14,703 bases of DNA from Rickettsia typhi. GTDB lineage: Bacteria; Pseudomonadota; Alphaproteobacteria; Rickettsiales; Rickettsiaceae. The stretch lies in NCBI GenBank assembly GCA_945883665.1, contig CAMCXV010000029.1, positions 1-14,703 on the forward strand. Direction: 5' to 3'. The notes under the pieces are model-generated. The model had not been told where the DNA came from. It did no database searches and was given only the letters and a program-made list of their open reading frames with translations. The translations under genes were made by a program, and so were the position numbers. Shown here one piece after another: positions 7,268 to 14,703 of this stretch (positions within the stretch are counted from its first letter, which is position 1; every line of letters begins with the position of its first letter).

Positions 7268-9334
7268 TTATTTATTATTGGTTAGTTCTATCCATTCTTG
7301 TTCAGAAATAATCTTAATACCAAGTTCTTCTGCTTTTTTTAATTTACTACCAGCTTTTTCTCCTAATATCACTAAATCAGTAGTGCTAGAGACGCTACTA
7401 ACAATTCTTGCTCCCAATTTTTCTGCCGTAGATTTAGCTTCACTTCTGGAAATAGAACTTAATGTACCGGTAAAAATTATGTTAAGACCAGTAATTTCTG
7501 AAATTTCATTATTGGTTTGATAATTTTCGATTTGAAGAATTTTAATTAATGAATTAACAATTTCAATATTTTGTGAACAAGAAAAGAAATTACTAATATC
7601 ATCTATTGTTTTTTCAGCAAAACCCTCAATCATTCTAAGATCAGAATATTTTTTTTCATCTCCTTTAACAAGCAACAACATGGAATCAAGAAAATTTTTG
7701 GCGCTAATAAATTCTTTTGCTAGAATTTTAGCATTAGTTTGACCAATCTGCCTTATTCCTAAAGAATAGATAAAACGAGCTAAAGATGTATTTTTTGCTT
7801 TGTTAATATTTTCAAAAAGATTTTGCACTGATTTTGTTCCCCAGCCATTCATCTTTTCAAGTTTTTTGAGGTTGCAAGAATTTTTATCTTCAAGAAGAAA
7901 AATATCAATAGGGTTATTGAGCAATCCATTATTTTGTAAAAATTCAATCTGTTTGCTTCCAAGCCCATCTATATCTAGAGCATCTTTACTGGCAAAATGA
8001 ATAATTGATTGCACCAGCTGTTTAGGACAATTAAGCCCATTATTACAACGAACTATTACATCTTCAATATCTATCGAAATTATTGATCCACAAGAAGGGC
8101 ATTGTGTTGGAATGGAAAAAGACTTCTCTGTTCCGTCCCGTTTTGATAGATCTACAGCCGTTACTTTAGGAATCACATCACCAGCTCTATGTAATATTAC
8201 TATATCACCAATTTTTAAATCTAAACGCTTTATTTCATCAAAATTATGCAATGTTGCTCTACTAACTACAACCCCACCAATTTGAACTGGTTTTAGTTCT
8301 GCAACTGGTGTTAGAGCACCTGTTCTGCCAACCTGCACTGAAATAGCAAGTAATTTTGTATTTGCTAAAATGGCTGGAAATTTATGTGCTATAGCAAATC
8401 TGGGGCTACGTGCAATAAAACCTAGCCTATCTTGTAGTTGATAGTTGTTAATTTTATATACAACACCATCAATTTCATATTTAAGATCGTTTCTTTTTAT
8501 TAGGATATTTTGATAGAAAGCCATTAATTCTTCAATCGAATTGGCAACATTGCAAAGTATATTTGTTTGAAATCCAAGATTCTTTAATTTTTCTAGCAAT
8601 TCTTGTTGGGTATCTGCAAATTTCGAATTTGAATAACCAATTGCATAAGTAAAATATTTTAAAGGTCTTGATCTTGTAACATTACTATCTAATTGACGTA
8701 ACGATCCAGAAGCTGCATTTCTTGGATTAGCAAAAATTGGTTTTCCCTGGAGTTCTTGTTGTTGATTTAAAGCTAAAAAATCGTTTTTCTCAATAAATAT
8801 TTCTCCTCTGATTTCTAAAAACTGTGGTGCATTGTCAATTTTATGAGGGAGATTAATAATATTTTTAATGTTAGCTGTAATATTTTCGCCAATATAACCA
8901 TCGCCTCTAGTAGCACCAAACATCAGCTTTCCATCAATGTAACTAGCTGAAAAAGAAACACCATCAATTTTGGGTTCGCAATATATTTCAGGGAAAGAAG
9001 TTGTGTTAAGAAATCTTTTTATCCGATCAATAAAATTATTAATATCTTCAACATCAAAACCATTAGCAAGAGAAAGCATGGGAGTTTTATGTTCATGCTT
9101 ATCAAATTTGCTTAGAACTTCACTGCCAATAGTTTGAGTTGGGCTATCTTTTGTTAAATATTGAGGAAATTTTTCTTCTAAATTTTTGAGAGTGAAAAAT
9201 AACTGATCATATTCTGCGTCTGATATTTTTGGAGCGTTTTCTTGGTAATAGGCAATATTATGATCTTTTACCTCTTGGATCAATTTTTTTATCAGCTCCT
9301 TTGCTTTGGACTTTGTGATAGTCTCGATATTCAT
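7268..9334 (-). CDS. ligA: NAD-dependent DNA ligase
   Basis: LigA seals nicks in replication and repair using NAD+. The 688 residues show the complete domain order. Domain Ia binds NMN (about 1-75). The adenylation domain has lysine K122 in EPKIDG, with ATRGDGYIGE, EIRGEIF, NPRNAASGSLRQ and YEIDGVVYK following. The OB domain covers about 325-405. A Cys4 zinc finger has C412, C415, C430 and C436. Helix-hairpin-helix repeats span about 445-600 (for example IDGLGSKQIEFL). The C-terminal BRCT domain spans about 612-688 (GLNIIFTGTL...WIEL). No truncation is seen. The gene lies 54 bases downstream of the restriction endonuclease on the same strand and two bases upstream of pepP. Confidence 0.97.
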   Translation of the reverse strand: MNIETITKSKAKELIKKLIQEVKDHNIAYYQENAPKISDAEYDQLFFTLKNLEEKFPQYLTKDSPTQTIGSEVLSKFDKHEHKTPMLSLANGFDVEDINNFIDRIKRFLNTTSFPEIYCEPKIDGVSFSASYIDGKLMFGATRGDGYIGENITANIKNIINLPHKIDNAPQFLEIRGEIFIEKNDFLALNQQQELQGKPIFANPRNAASGSLRQLDSNVTRSRPLKYFTYAIGYSNSKFADTQQELLEKLKNLGFQTNILCNVANSIEELMAFYQNILIKRNDLKYEIDGVVYKINNYQLQDRLGFIARSPRFAIAHKFPAILANTKLLAISVQVGRTGALTPVAELKPVQIGGVVVSRATLHNFDEIKRLDLKIGDIVILHRAGDVIPKVTAVDLSKRDGTEKSFSIPTQCPSCGSIISIDIEDVIVRCNNGLNCPKQLVQSIIHFASKDALDIDGLGSKQIEFLQNNGLLNNPIDIFLLEDKNSCNLKKLEKMNGWGTKSVQNLFENINKAKNTSLARFIYSLGIRQIGQTNAKILAKEFISAKNFLDSMLLLVKGDEKKYSDLRMIEGFAEKTIDDISNFFSCSQNIEIVNSLIKILQIENYQTNNEISEITGLNIIFTGTLSSISRSEAKSTAEKLGARIVSSVSSTTDLVILGEKAGSKLKKAEELGIKIISEQEWIELTNNK

Positions 9335-9388
9335 TATTTTATAGTTAAGTTTTTTTTTAAATATTTAGGGAATGATATATCTAACTTC

Positions 9389-10330
9389 TTATTTTGCAAT
9401 ATCAAATGTTTGTTGATAAATTTCATTTACAGGCAATCCTATTGCATTGACATCAAATTTTAATGAAGATTCAACTTTGCTACTTGCGCTATGAATTCTA
9501 AAATTAATGCTGTAACCACGATTGAAAGTTACTGTTTTTGAATATTGTCCACCATTTTTACTATTAATTGCGTTAATACTATCTGGATATTTGGTTTTTT
9601 TGGTAGATAAACTATTGTTAAAATTGAATGCTTGTATTGATACTCGCTTTTTTCCTTCACAAATTACTTTATAAAAATCGTGCTTACCAATTAGATATAA
9701 AATGATAGATTTGCAAAGTTCTGCTTCTTTTTCTAAACCTTGAGTACATAGATTTTTTATTTCATTAGCCCAAGCATCTAATACTGGCCAGTAATACTCG
9801 TTAGCTTTGTCTGTAACATCATTCCAAAGCATCGTTCTATTAGAATCCTTCCTAAGTTTTGTTAGTTTAGCAAATAAAGGCTTTATTTGATTCCAGTAAT
9901 CAGCGCTACATCCGTTAGCATCTATTCCCCACGCCTTAACAAAGTCGCATCTACCTGACAATCTTGAATGCTTTAGTGCTTGATGATTATGCTTACATGA
10001 AATACCAAGAATCTTGTTGCCTACATGTAGCAAAACATCGCGAACATCACCATTCTTACCTGCAGAATCTGTATTAAACTCTATTCTCTTATCTGAACTT
10101 GATTCTATAAGAGATTTTTCTTTTTCCAATATATGCGATATCGCTATATTGGCAGCTCTAATAAAAGAGTTTTTTGTTTTATCATTTATTTTACTATAAG
10201 AAGTTTTAGCTATCTTTGAAAAATTACTTTCTATGATTGGTGCAGATGTTAGATTGCTTAAAGAATATCCTACCGCCCATTCAAAAGCCCTACCAAAATC
10301 AGTCTGTGTTAATTTTTGTGATTCAGTCAT
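9389..10330 (-). CDS. Type II restriction endonuclease, HaeIII-like
   Basis: A 313-residue protein paired with a HaeIII-like cytosine methyltransferase. It has an N-terminal GRAFEWA segment (13-19) and a central GDVRDVLLHVGNKILGISCKHNHQALKHSR region (94-123) that I recognise as the core of the HaeIII endonuclease family. D95 or D98 with K113 in the S-C-K triad fits a PD-(D/E)XK-type active site with Ser at the acidic position. The family cleaves GG^CC. That this enzyme does is inference from family and partner. The ATG overlaps the methyltransferase stop codon (ATGA, 10327-10330), so the host-protecting enzyme is made first. The frame is intact over its full length. It contains a GGCC site itself (9786-9789). 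Confidence 0.78.
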   Translation of the reverse strand: MTESQKLTQTDFGRAFEWAVGYSLSNLTSAPIIESNFSKIAKTSYSKINDKTKNSFIRAANIAISHILEKEKSLIESSSDKRIEFNTDSAGKNGDVRDVLLHVGNKILGISCKHNHQALKHSRLSGRCDFVKAWGIDANGCSADYWNQIKPLFAKLTKLRKDSNRTMLWNDVTDKANEYYWPVLDAWANEIKNLCTQGLEKEAELCKSIILYLIGKHDFYKVICEGKKRVSIQAFNFNNSLSTKKTKYPDSINAINSKNGGQYSKTVTFNRGYSINFRIHSASSKVESSLKFDVNAIGLPVNEIYQQTFDIAK

Positions 10331-11391
10331 TTTAATTTCAAATCTTCTTTAATAGCCTTTGCTAAATGATAGGCTAAATCAATTGGTACAGCGTTACCTA
10401 TCATCTTATAAGCATTACGCATGTTAGTATAAATGAACTCATAATCATCAGGGAATGTTTGAATTCTCGCGCATTCACGAATAGTTAGGCGTCTGTATTT
10501 ATGTTCTTGACCTTTAACAAATTCCCATGAGTCTTGACCTTCTTTTTTTACCATTTTAGGTGCCTTTGGATGAAATGGTATATGTCTATCTGTAGCTAAT
10601 ATAGTATAAGACTGATCATCCCATCCCCTTACTCTATTACGTGACATGAATATCGATGAATACCCACTATCCATAAGTTCATGATTTTTAATTTGTTTAG
10701 TTGTACCAATTTTTAATTTAGCCAAGTCTCCTATTGCTTTGCGTAAGTTATTTTTAGTTTTAAGTGGTTCCGGGAAGATAAAACTTTTCTTTAATGATCG
10801 ATGATAGCCAACTATAAATACACGCTTTCTGTCCTGTGGAACACCATAATCGCTAGCTTTTAGTAATTTCCAATTAACAATATAATCCTCATCTTCAAAG
10901 AGTTTAATTATTTGTTTAAAAGATTCCATATTGCGAGAATGGATTAATCCATGCACATTTTCAGCGACAAAAAATTTTGGTTTTATCCTTTTAATTACAC
11001 GTAAATATTCAAAAAATAATTTACCTCTTGGGTCATTAATGCCACGGCGTGAACCAGCCTCTGACCAAGATTGACAAGGTGGTCCTCCTATTACACCAAT
11101 TACGTTTTCTGGTAAATCTTGATCAGGAACGTCAAGGATTGAACGTCCATCAAATTTAGTGTTAGGAAAGTATTTTTGATAAGATGGCGCAATGGTTTTG
11201 TCATATTCGTTTGCCCAGACAGTTTTGAACCCTGCTTTTTCAAAGCCTATATCCATACCACCAGCACCAGCAAATAACGATATAAGTGATAAGTGATTTT
11301 TATTAAATTCTTTAATAAGTGTAAGTTTTGTTTTTGGCGCATTGTGGCTAAGTGCAATATCAACTATTCTTTTTGAACTAGCTTGATTCAT
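10327..11391 (-). CDS. DNA (cytosine-5-)-methyltransferase, HaeIII-like
   Basis: A type II C5-cytosine methyltransferase of 354 residues. Conserved motifs appear in order: motif I LFAGAGGMDIGF (from 39), motif IV GGPPCQSWSEAG with catalytic C106, motif VI ENV (144-146), motif VIII QDRKRVF (186-192), motif IX RRLTIRECARIQ (300-311) and motif X YKMIGNAVP (328-336). From memory, the protein resembles M.HaeIII closely, including PRGKLF near 121-126 and SSIFMSRNRVR in the target-recognition region, suggesting GGCC methylation. About 30 residues precede the family's usual start. A TTG at 11403 could add four more; I chose the first ATG. It is the first gene of the restriction-modification unit, with a promoter at 11451-11479, and sits between ligA and iscX. 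Confidence 0.93.
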   Translation of the reverse strand: MNQASSKRIVDIALSHNAPKTKLTLIKEFNKNHLSLISLFAGAGGMDIGFEKAGFKTVWANEYDKTIAPSYQKYFPNTKFDGRSILDVPDQDLPENVIGVIGGPPCQSWSEAGSRRGINDPRGKLFFEYLRVIKRIKPKFFVAENVHGLIHSRNMESFKQIIKLFEDEDYIVNWKLLKASDYGVPQDRKRVFIVGYHRSLKKSFIFPEPLKTKNNLRKAIGDLAKLKIGTTKQIKNHELMDSGYSSIFMSRNRVRGWDDQSYTILATDRHIPFHPKAPKMVKKEGQDSWEFVKGQEHKYRRLTIRECARIQTFPDDYEFIYTNMRNAYKMIGNAVPIDLAYHLAKAIKEDLKLK

Positions 11392-11450
11392 GCCGTTGCC
11401 CAATTAAATTACCAGTTTTTTTTATTCTATTATTCCTTAATATGTCATCG

Positions 11451-11479
11451 ATTATACGATCATGAATTTGAAGAGTAAA
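11451..11479 (-). promoter_or_regulatory. Candidate sigma-70 promoter for the restriction-modification unit
   Basis: On the minus strand a TTTACT -35 box (11474-11479) is separated by exactly 17 bases from a perfect TATAAT (11451-11456). Transcription would start near 11443, about 50 bases before the methyltransferase ATG. It could also serve ligA and pepP, because no terminator is visible between the four genes. Confidence 0.5.
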
Positions 11480-11668
11480 GTATATAATTTCTTTTGTTTT
11501 GATATGATAAAATTTTTTTTGCCTGTTATGAGATTCTTATGTGTTGCATAATAATCTCACCTTTTGAGTATATTATGCTCACTAATATATACTAAATATT
11601 TTTTTAATAGTAGTTAGGCTTAAATGATAATACTTAATAATTTTTAAAAAATGATATAAGGATTAATG

Positions 11669-11866
11669 ATGCATTGGAATGATATTGAAGAAATTGTTGA
11701 AAATTTAGAAGAAACTTATTCAGATGAAGAAATTCCTAATGAGAATGATTTACTTTACTTGAAAGAAATGGTGCTTTCTTTAAATGATTTCGATGATCAT
11801 GAAATAGAAGTTGATCAAGAGCATTTAAAGCGTATCATGGAATATTGGCTTGAGCTTAGAGGGTGA
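11669..11866 (+). CDS. iscX: Fe-S cluster assembly protein IscX
   Basis: A 65-residue acidic protein of the IscX (YfhJ) family. It begins with the family's HWNDIEEI pattern (E. coli KWTDSREI) and has the central LNDFDDHE stretch matching E. coli LEDFDDDP. It ends with IMEYWLEL, like the E. coli ILLVWLDE. IscX binds the cysteine desulfurase IscS and iron and modulates Fe-S cluster assembly. Two consecutive ATGs occur at 11666 and 11669. An AAGGA ribosome-binding site at 11658-11662 is six bases from the second but only three from the first, so I chose 11669. The gene stands alone, without hscA or fdx beside it in this window. Confidence 0.88.
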   Translation: MHWNDIEEIVENLEETYSDEEIPNENDLLYLKEMVLSLNDFDDHEIEVDQEHLKRIMEYWLELRG

Positions 11867-11896
11867 TTTACAACTGATTATATTTTGGTTGATAAT
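11867..11896 (+). promoter_or_regulatory. Candidate promoter for tRNA-Arg
   Basis: A TTTACA -35 box (11867-11872, five of six consensus bases) begins directly after the iscX stop codon. It is followed by an 18-base spacer and GATAAT (11891-11896, five of six). The predicted start near 11903 leaves a leader of about 37 bases before the tRNA at 11940. Confidence 0.5.
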
Positions 11897-11939
11897 CTTG
11901 TGATTCTTGATTCTTTTTTTCCATCATTTTACTGAATAT

Positions 11940-12016
11940 GGGGTCGTAGCTCAGCAGGATAGAGCGAGTGATTCCTAATCACTAGGTCGGAGGTTCGAAT
12001 CCTCTCGATCCCACCA
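11940..12016 (+). tRNA. tRNA-Arg, anticodon CCU
   Basis: A 77-base tRNA with encoded CCA. The acceptor stem pairs GGGGTCG with CGATCCC (one G:U). The anticodon stem AGTGA/TCACT encloses the loop TTCCTAA, giving anticodon CCT at 11974-11976, which decodes AGG. The T-loop is TTCGAAT, and the TAGCTC and AGCAGGATAGAGC D-arm elements are canonical. Confidence 0.95.
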
Positions 12017-12034
12017 TCTCTAAACAAAGCTTTA

Positions 12035-12064
12035 TTGTTTGAACAAATTTTTCTTGTATATAAT
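12035..12064 (+). promoter_or_regulatory. Possible distal promoter upstream of the transporter-kinase gene
   Basis: TTGTTT (12035-12040), an 18-base spacer and a perfect TATAAT (12059-12064). It lies about 220 bases upstream of the next ATG, so it would give a long leader. The 265-base gap 12017-12281 holds no convincing open reading frame, and I see no RNA gene in it. Confidence 0.25.
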
Positions 12065-12203
12065 ATACGATAGATGCTGTATTATCTACTTATCTAAAAT
12101 CATTCTTTAAATTCGTTAAATAACTCTGGTCTAATATTGCTGTTATATTAAGATCAATTTAACTGATTTGCTATTTATTAAATAACTGTAATTTTACAAA
12201 GAT

Positions 12204-12232
12204 TTTTAATTTATCTATTGATTACTTATAAT
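12204..12232 (+). promoter_or_regulatory. Possible proximal promoter of the transporter-kinase gene
   Basis: A perfect TATAAT at 12227-12232 lies 17 bases after a poor -35 match, TTTTAA (12204-12209), and about 50 bases before the ATG at 12282. The surrounding DNA is very A+T-rich, so a chance match is likely enough to keep confidence low. Confidence 0.3.
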
Positions 12233-12281
12233 ATTTTATTTAACCTAGAATTGAAAAATTTAAATAAATATATACATATAA

Positions 12282-14703
12282 ATGTCATACAATATAGATA
12301 TAGTAATCATCGTATCTTTTTTAGTAATTAATTTATTATTTGGTCTATATTCTAGCAGAGGTGTAACAACAGTAAAAGAATACGCTATCGGTAATAGGAA
12401 TTTTAGTACAGCAACGATTGCAGCAACTATTGTAGCTACCTGGATTTTCGGTAGTGTAATATCGTTAAATTTATTAGAAACTTACAATAATGGGTTGTAT
12501 TTTGTTTTACCTGCCTTATCAGACGGGTTATCTTTTTTTATAATTGCTTATTTTTATGCCCCTCGTATGAAAGATTTTCTAGGAAATCTTTCGGTAGCTG
12601 AAGCTATGGGTAGTATCTATGGGAAACAAGTAAGAGGTATTACTGCAATATCAGCCGTTATTCCGGCAATAGGTAATGTGGCTGCGCAATTTTCAATTCT
12701 TGCTATATTGTTTATTTATCTATTTGATACTTTAGGAGGTTACACTTTAGTAATTACTGGTTTTATAGTTATTATATATACAACATTTGGTGGAATTAAA
12801 TCTGTGACTTTTACAGATGTTATACAGTTCTTTACTTTTGGAATCATCATTCCCATGATGATTTTTTTAATGTGGAAAGGGCTAGATAGTAATGACGAAC
12901 TATGGACTGTATTAAAATTTAATTCTTTATTTGATTTTAAAGAAGTACTGGATGTAAATAACCCAAGGTTTCTCAGTACTCTTTTATTATTTTTATTTTT
13001 TATGCTTCCTGGAATTGACCCAGCTCTTTTTCAAAGAATCTCAATGGCTAAGAATACCATTCAGGTTAAAAGATCTTTTATTATCGCTGGTATTATTATT
13101 ACTTGTTTTTATATGTTAGTCCAGTTTGGAGGAGTGCTACTTTTAGCTGATAAGGTAACTAATATAGATCAAAATAATATATTTAAATACATACTGGATA
13201 CATATTTTAATAATGGTTTTAAATGTATACTAATAATAGGGATTACAGCGATGATAATGTCCACAATAGATTCCTATATTAATGTTGCTGCTGTTTTACT
13301 TGCTTATGATTCTATGAAATCTATAGGAATAGAATTAACTGAAAGAAAACAACTTGTATTAGTACGTATTGCCGCTTTATTTATAGGTATTGCTGGTTTG
13401 TTACTTAGCTTATTTGCAAATAATATACTTAATTTGATTTTATCTACTTATAGTTTTTATATGCCGATAGTATCGGTACCTTTAATACTAGCTATTTTTG
13501 GTTTTCGTAGTAGTAGTAGAGCTGTATTAATAGGAATGCTAGCTGGTTTTATTACCGTAATTTTCTTTAAATTATTTTCTGAAATTGACAGCGTAATACC
13601 TGGTATAATAGCAAACACGGTATTTTTCATAGGAAGTCACTATATACTAAGAGAACAAGGGGGGTGGATTGGTATTAAAGAGAATTCACCACTAAATGCT
13701 ATACGTTTAGAGAGAAAAAGAAAGATTAATAGGTTTATTCACTCTGTAAAAACTTTTAATATTTTTAAATTATGTCAAAGTAACTCCCCCAAAAAGGAAG
13801 GTGGTTTTGTTTATTTTGGCTTATTTTCTATAATTATAGTGTTTTCTAATGCTTTTTCATTACCAAGGATTTTTTATCAGGAATATAATTTTTTAAATAT
13901 AATTTTTTATCCTCAATTAATTATATCGGTAATTTTTATTACTTATCCCCTTTTGCAAGAAAAATTAAAAGAACAGAAGATTGTACAAAATATTATATCT
14001 TTAATTTGGGTCAGTGGAGTATTTTATTTGATTTTTATTAGCAATCTTTTTCTTATACTCAATAATTTTGCTCTAATACAATTTATTATATTGATGGCAA
14101 GCTTAATTATTGTGGCTATTTTATTAAAATGGCAAGGGACTTTGTTTTTTTTAGTTATTGGAATGATTTGCAGCAACCAATTTTATAAATTTTTTCTAAA
14201 TTTAAAAAATATTCAAGAAAATACAGATCTAGAATTTAAGGTTATAGTTATATATTCATCATTATTATTTACTAGCATATTGATTGCATTCTTTAAACCA
14301 AAGCAAGAAATGCAAGAACTAAACGAACAAAGAGCTGATCATCTTAGTGAACAAGTGCATGATATAGATGAGGAATTAAAAAAATCAGTTGAGGTTAAAA
14401 ATGAGTTTTTACGTAATTTACAACATGAGGCGCATACACCTATTGTTGGTATTACAACTATGGGGCAAGTTCTTTTTGAGAACTACGATAAATTAACAGA
14501 AGAGCAAAAGCGCAAAGGTTTACAGGAAATAGCAAAAAACTCTGAACGTCTATCAACTCTTGTTAACAATATGATTGATGTATCTAAACTCTCAAGCCTC
14601 AATTATGTACTAAATAAGAAAATGATAAATTTAAGTGATTTAATATATGAACGCTTAGATTATTGCAAAAAACTATATTTAGGAGATAAAGATTTAGAAT
14701 TTA
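12282..14703 (+). CDS. Sodium:solute symporter-like sensor histidine kinase hybrid (partial, open at right edge)
   Basis: The frame is open from ATG 12282 to the window end (807 codons), with a TAA immediately upstream fixing the 5' limit. Residues 1 to about 450 form a multi-helix membrane domain of the sodium:solute symporter family, with the signature GGIKSVTFTDVIQ at 170-182 and MLPGIDPALFQRISMAK further on. A basic linker (about 460-505) leads to a second membrane block of several helices (about 507-690). A short charged helix follows, then a HisKA-type domain with H-box FLRNLQHEAHTPIVG, whose phosphoacceptor is probably H715. The ATP-binding domain must lie beyond the edge. Symporter-kinase fusions such as CbrA are known and couple transport or ligand sensing to a two-component pathway. 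Substrate and partner regulator are unknown. No STAC or PAS domain is visible. Confidence 0.88.
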   Translation, partial: MSYNIDIVIIVSFLVINLLFGLYSSRGVTTVKEYAIGNRNFSTATIAATIVATWIFGSVISLNLLETYNNGLYFVLPALSDGLSFFIIAYFYAPRMKDFLGNLSVAEAMGSIYGKQVRGITAISAVIPAIGNVAAQFSILAILFIYLFDTLGGYTLVITGFIVIIYTTFGGIKSVTFTDVIQFFTFGIIIPMMIFLMWKGLDSNDELWTVLKFNSLFDFKEVLDVNNPRFLSTLLLFLFFMLPGIDPALFQRISMAKNTIQVKRSFIIAGIIITCFYMLVQFGGVLLLADKVTNIDQNNIFKYILDTYFNNGFKCILIIGITAMIMSTIDSYINVAAVLLAYDSMKSIGIELTERKQLVLVRIAALFIGIAGLLLSLFANNILNLILSTYSFYMPIVSVPLILAIFGFRSSSRAVLIGMLAGFITVIFFKLFSEIDSVIPGIIANTVFFIGSHYILREQGGWIGIKENSPLNAIRLERKRKINRFIHSVKTFNIFKLCQSNSPKKEGGFVYFGLFSIIIVFSNAFSLPRIFYQEYNFLNIIFYPQLIISVIFITYPLLQEKLKEQKIVQNIISLIWVSGVFYLIFISNLFLILNNFALIQFIILMASLIIVAILLKWQGTLFFLVIGMICSNQFYKFFLNLKNIQENTDLEFKVIVIYSSLLFTSILIAFFKPKQEMQELNEQRADHLSEQVHDIDEELKKSVEVKNEFLRNLQHEAHTPIVGITTMGQVLFENYDKLTEEQKRKGLQEIAKNSERLSTLVNNMIDVSKLSSLNYVLNKKMINLSDLIYERLDYCKKLYLGDKDLEF

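Noticed and set aside
7278..8000. Plus-strand open frames opposite ligA (7278-7520 and 7800-8000)
   Set aside because: Antisense to well-supported ligA coding sequence, with no recognisable motif; shadows of a real gene.
11462..11551. 29-codon plus-strand open frame (MNLKSKVYNFF...) in the gap before iscX
   Set aside because: No ribosome-binding site, overlaps the likely divergent promoter on the other strand, and too short to support.
11778..11830. CTTTAAATG/CATTTAAAG inverted repeat within iscX
   Set aside because: Nine A+T-rich pairs with a 35-base loop in coding sequence; expected by chance.
12021..12050. TAAACAA/TTGTTTG hairpin after tRNA-Arg as an intrinsic terminator
   Set aside because: The stem is very weak (one G:C pair and a G:U) and the T-run begins several bases after it, so it does not meet the usual terminator pattern.
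1..14703. CRISPR arrays, insertion sequences and rRNA
   Set aside because: I saw no spaced direct-repeat array, transposase reading frame or rRNA-like segment in the window.

Overview
The window is strongly A+T-rich, tightly packed bacterial chromosome. The gene set fits an alphaproteobacterial, Rickettsiales-like endosymbiont: a diaminopimelate branch for peptidoglycan (dapD-dapE), a TatB-like translocase subunit, IscX, trigger factor, NAD-dependent DNA ligase, tRNAs with encoded CCA ends, weak or absent Shine-Dalgarno sequences and short intergenic gaps. The taxonomic call is inference from composition and gene content; no rRNA or other marker is present.

Layout. (1) Positions 1-1481, minus strand: a membrane-anchored zinc-ribbon protein, an MNT/HEPN toxin-antitoxin pair (nucleotidyltransferase antitoxin, then HEPN toxin, overlapping by 4 bp), and apparently the first codons of another gene running off the left edge. 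(2) Positions 1593-5532, plus strand: dapD, dapE, tRNA-Leu(UAG), trigger factor with a His-rich tail, and a small TatA/TatB-family gene. That last gene has a perfect 42-bp palindrome just upstream and an 18-bp perfect inverted repeat inside its coding sequence. (3) Positions 5550-11391, minus strand: a HaeIII-like DNA cytosine methyltransferase and its companion restriction endonuclease (4-bp overlap), then ligA and an aminopeptidase P gene. A good promoter (11451-11479) precedes the methyltransferase. (4) Positions 11669-14703, plus strand: iscX, tRNA-Arg(CCU) with its own promoter, and a long gene open to the right edge. This last gene encodes a sodium:solute-symporter-type membrane domain, a second multi-helix membrane block and a histidine-kinase dimerisation/phosphoacceptor domain.

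Housekeeping functions (peptidoglycan precursors, protein folding and export, DNA ligation, Fe-S assembly, translation) alternate with two selfish or defensive modules (MNT/HEPN and the restriction-modification pair). The most distinctive items are the transporter-kinase hybrid, the two large perfect palindromic structures at the tatB-like gene, and the apparently complete GGCC-type restriction-modification pair in a genome type where such systems are uncommon.
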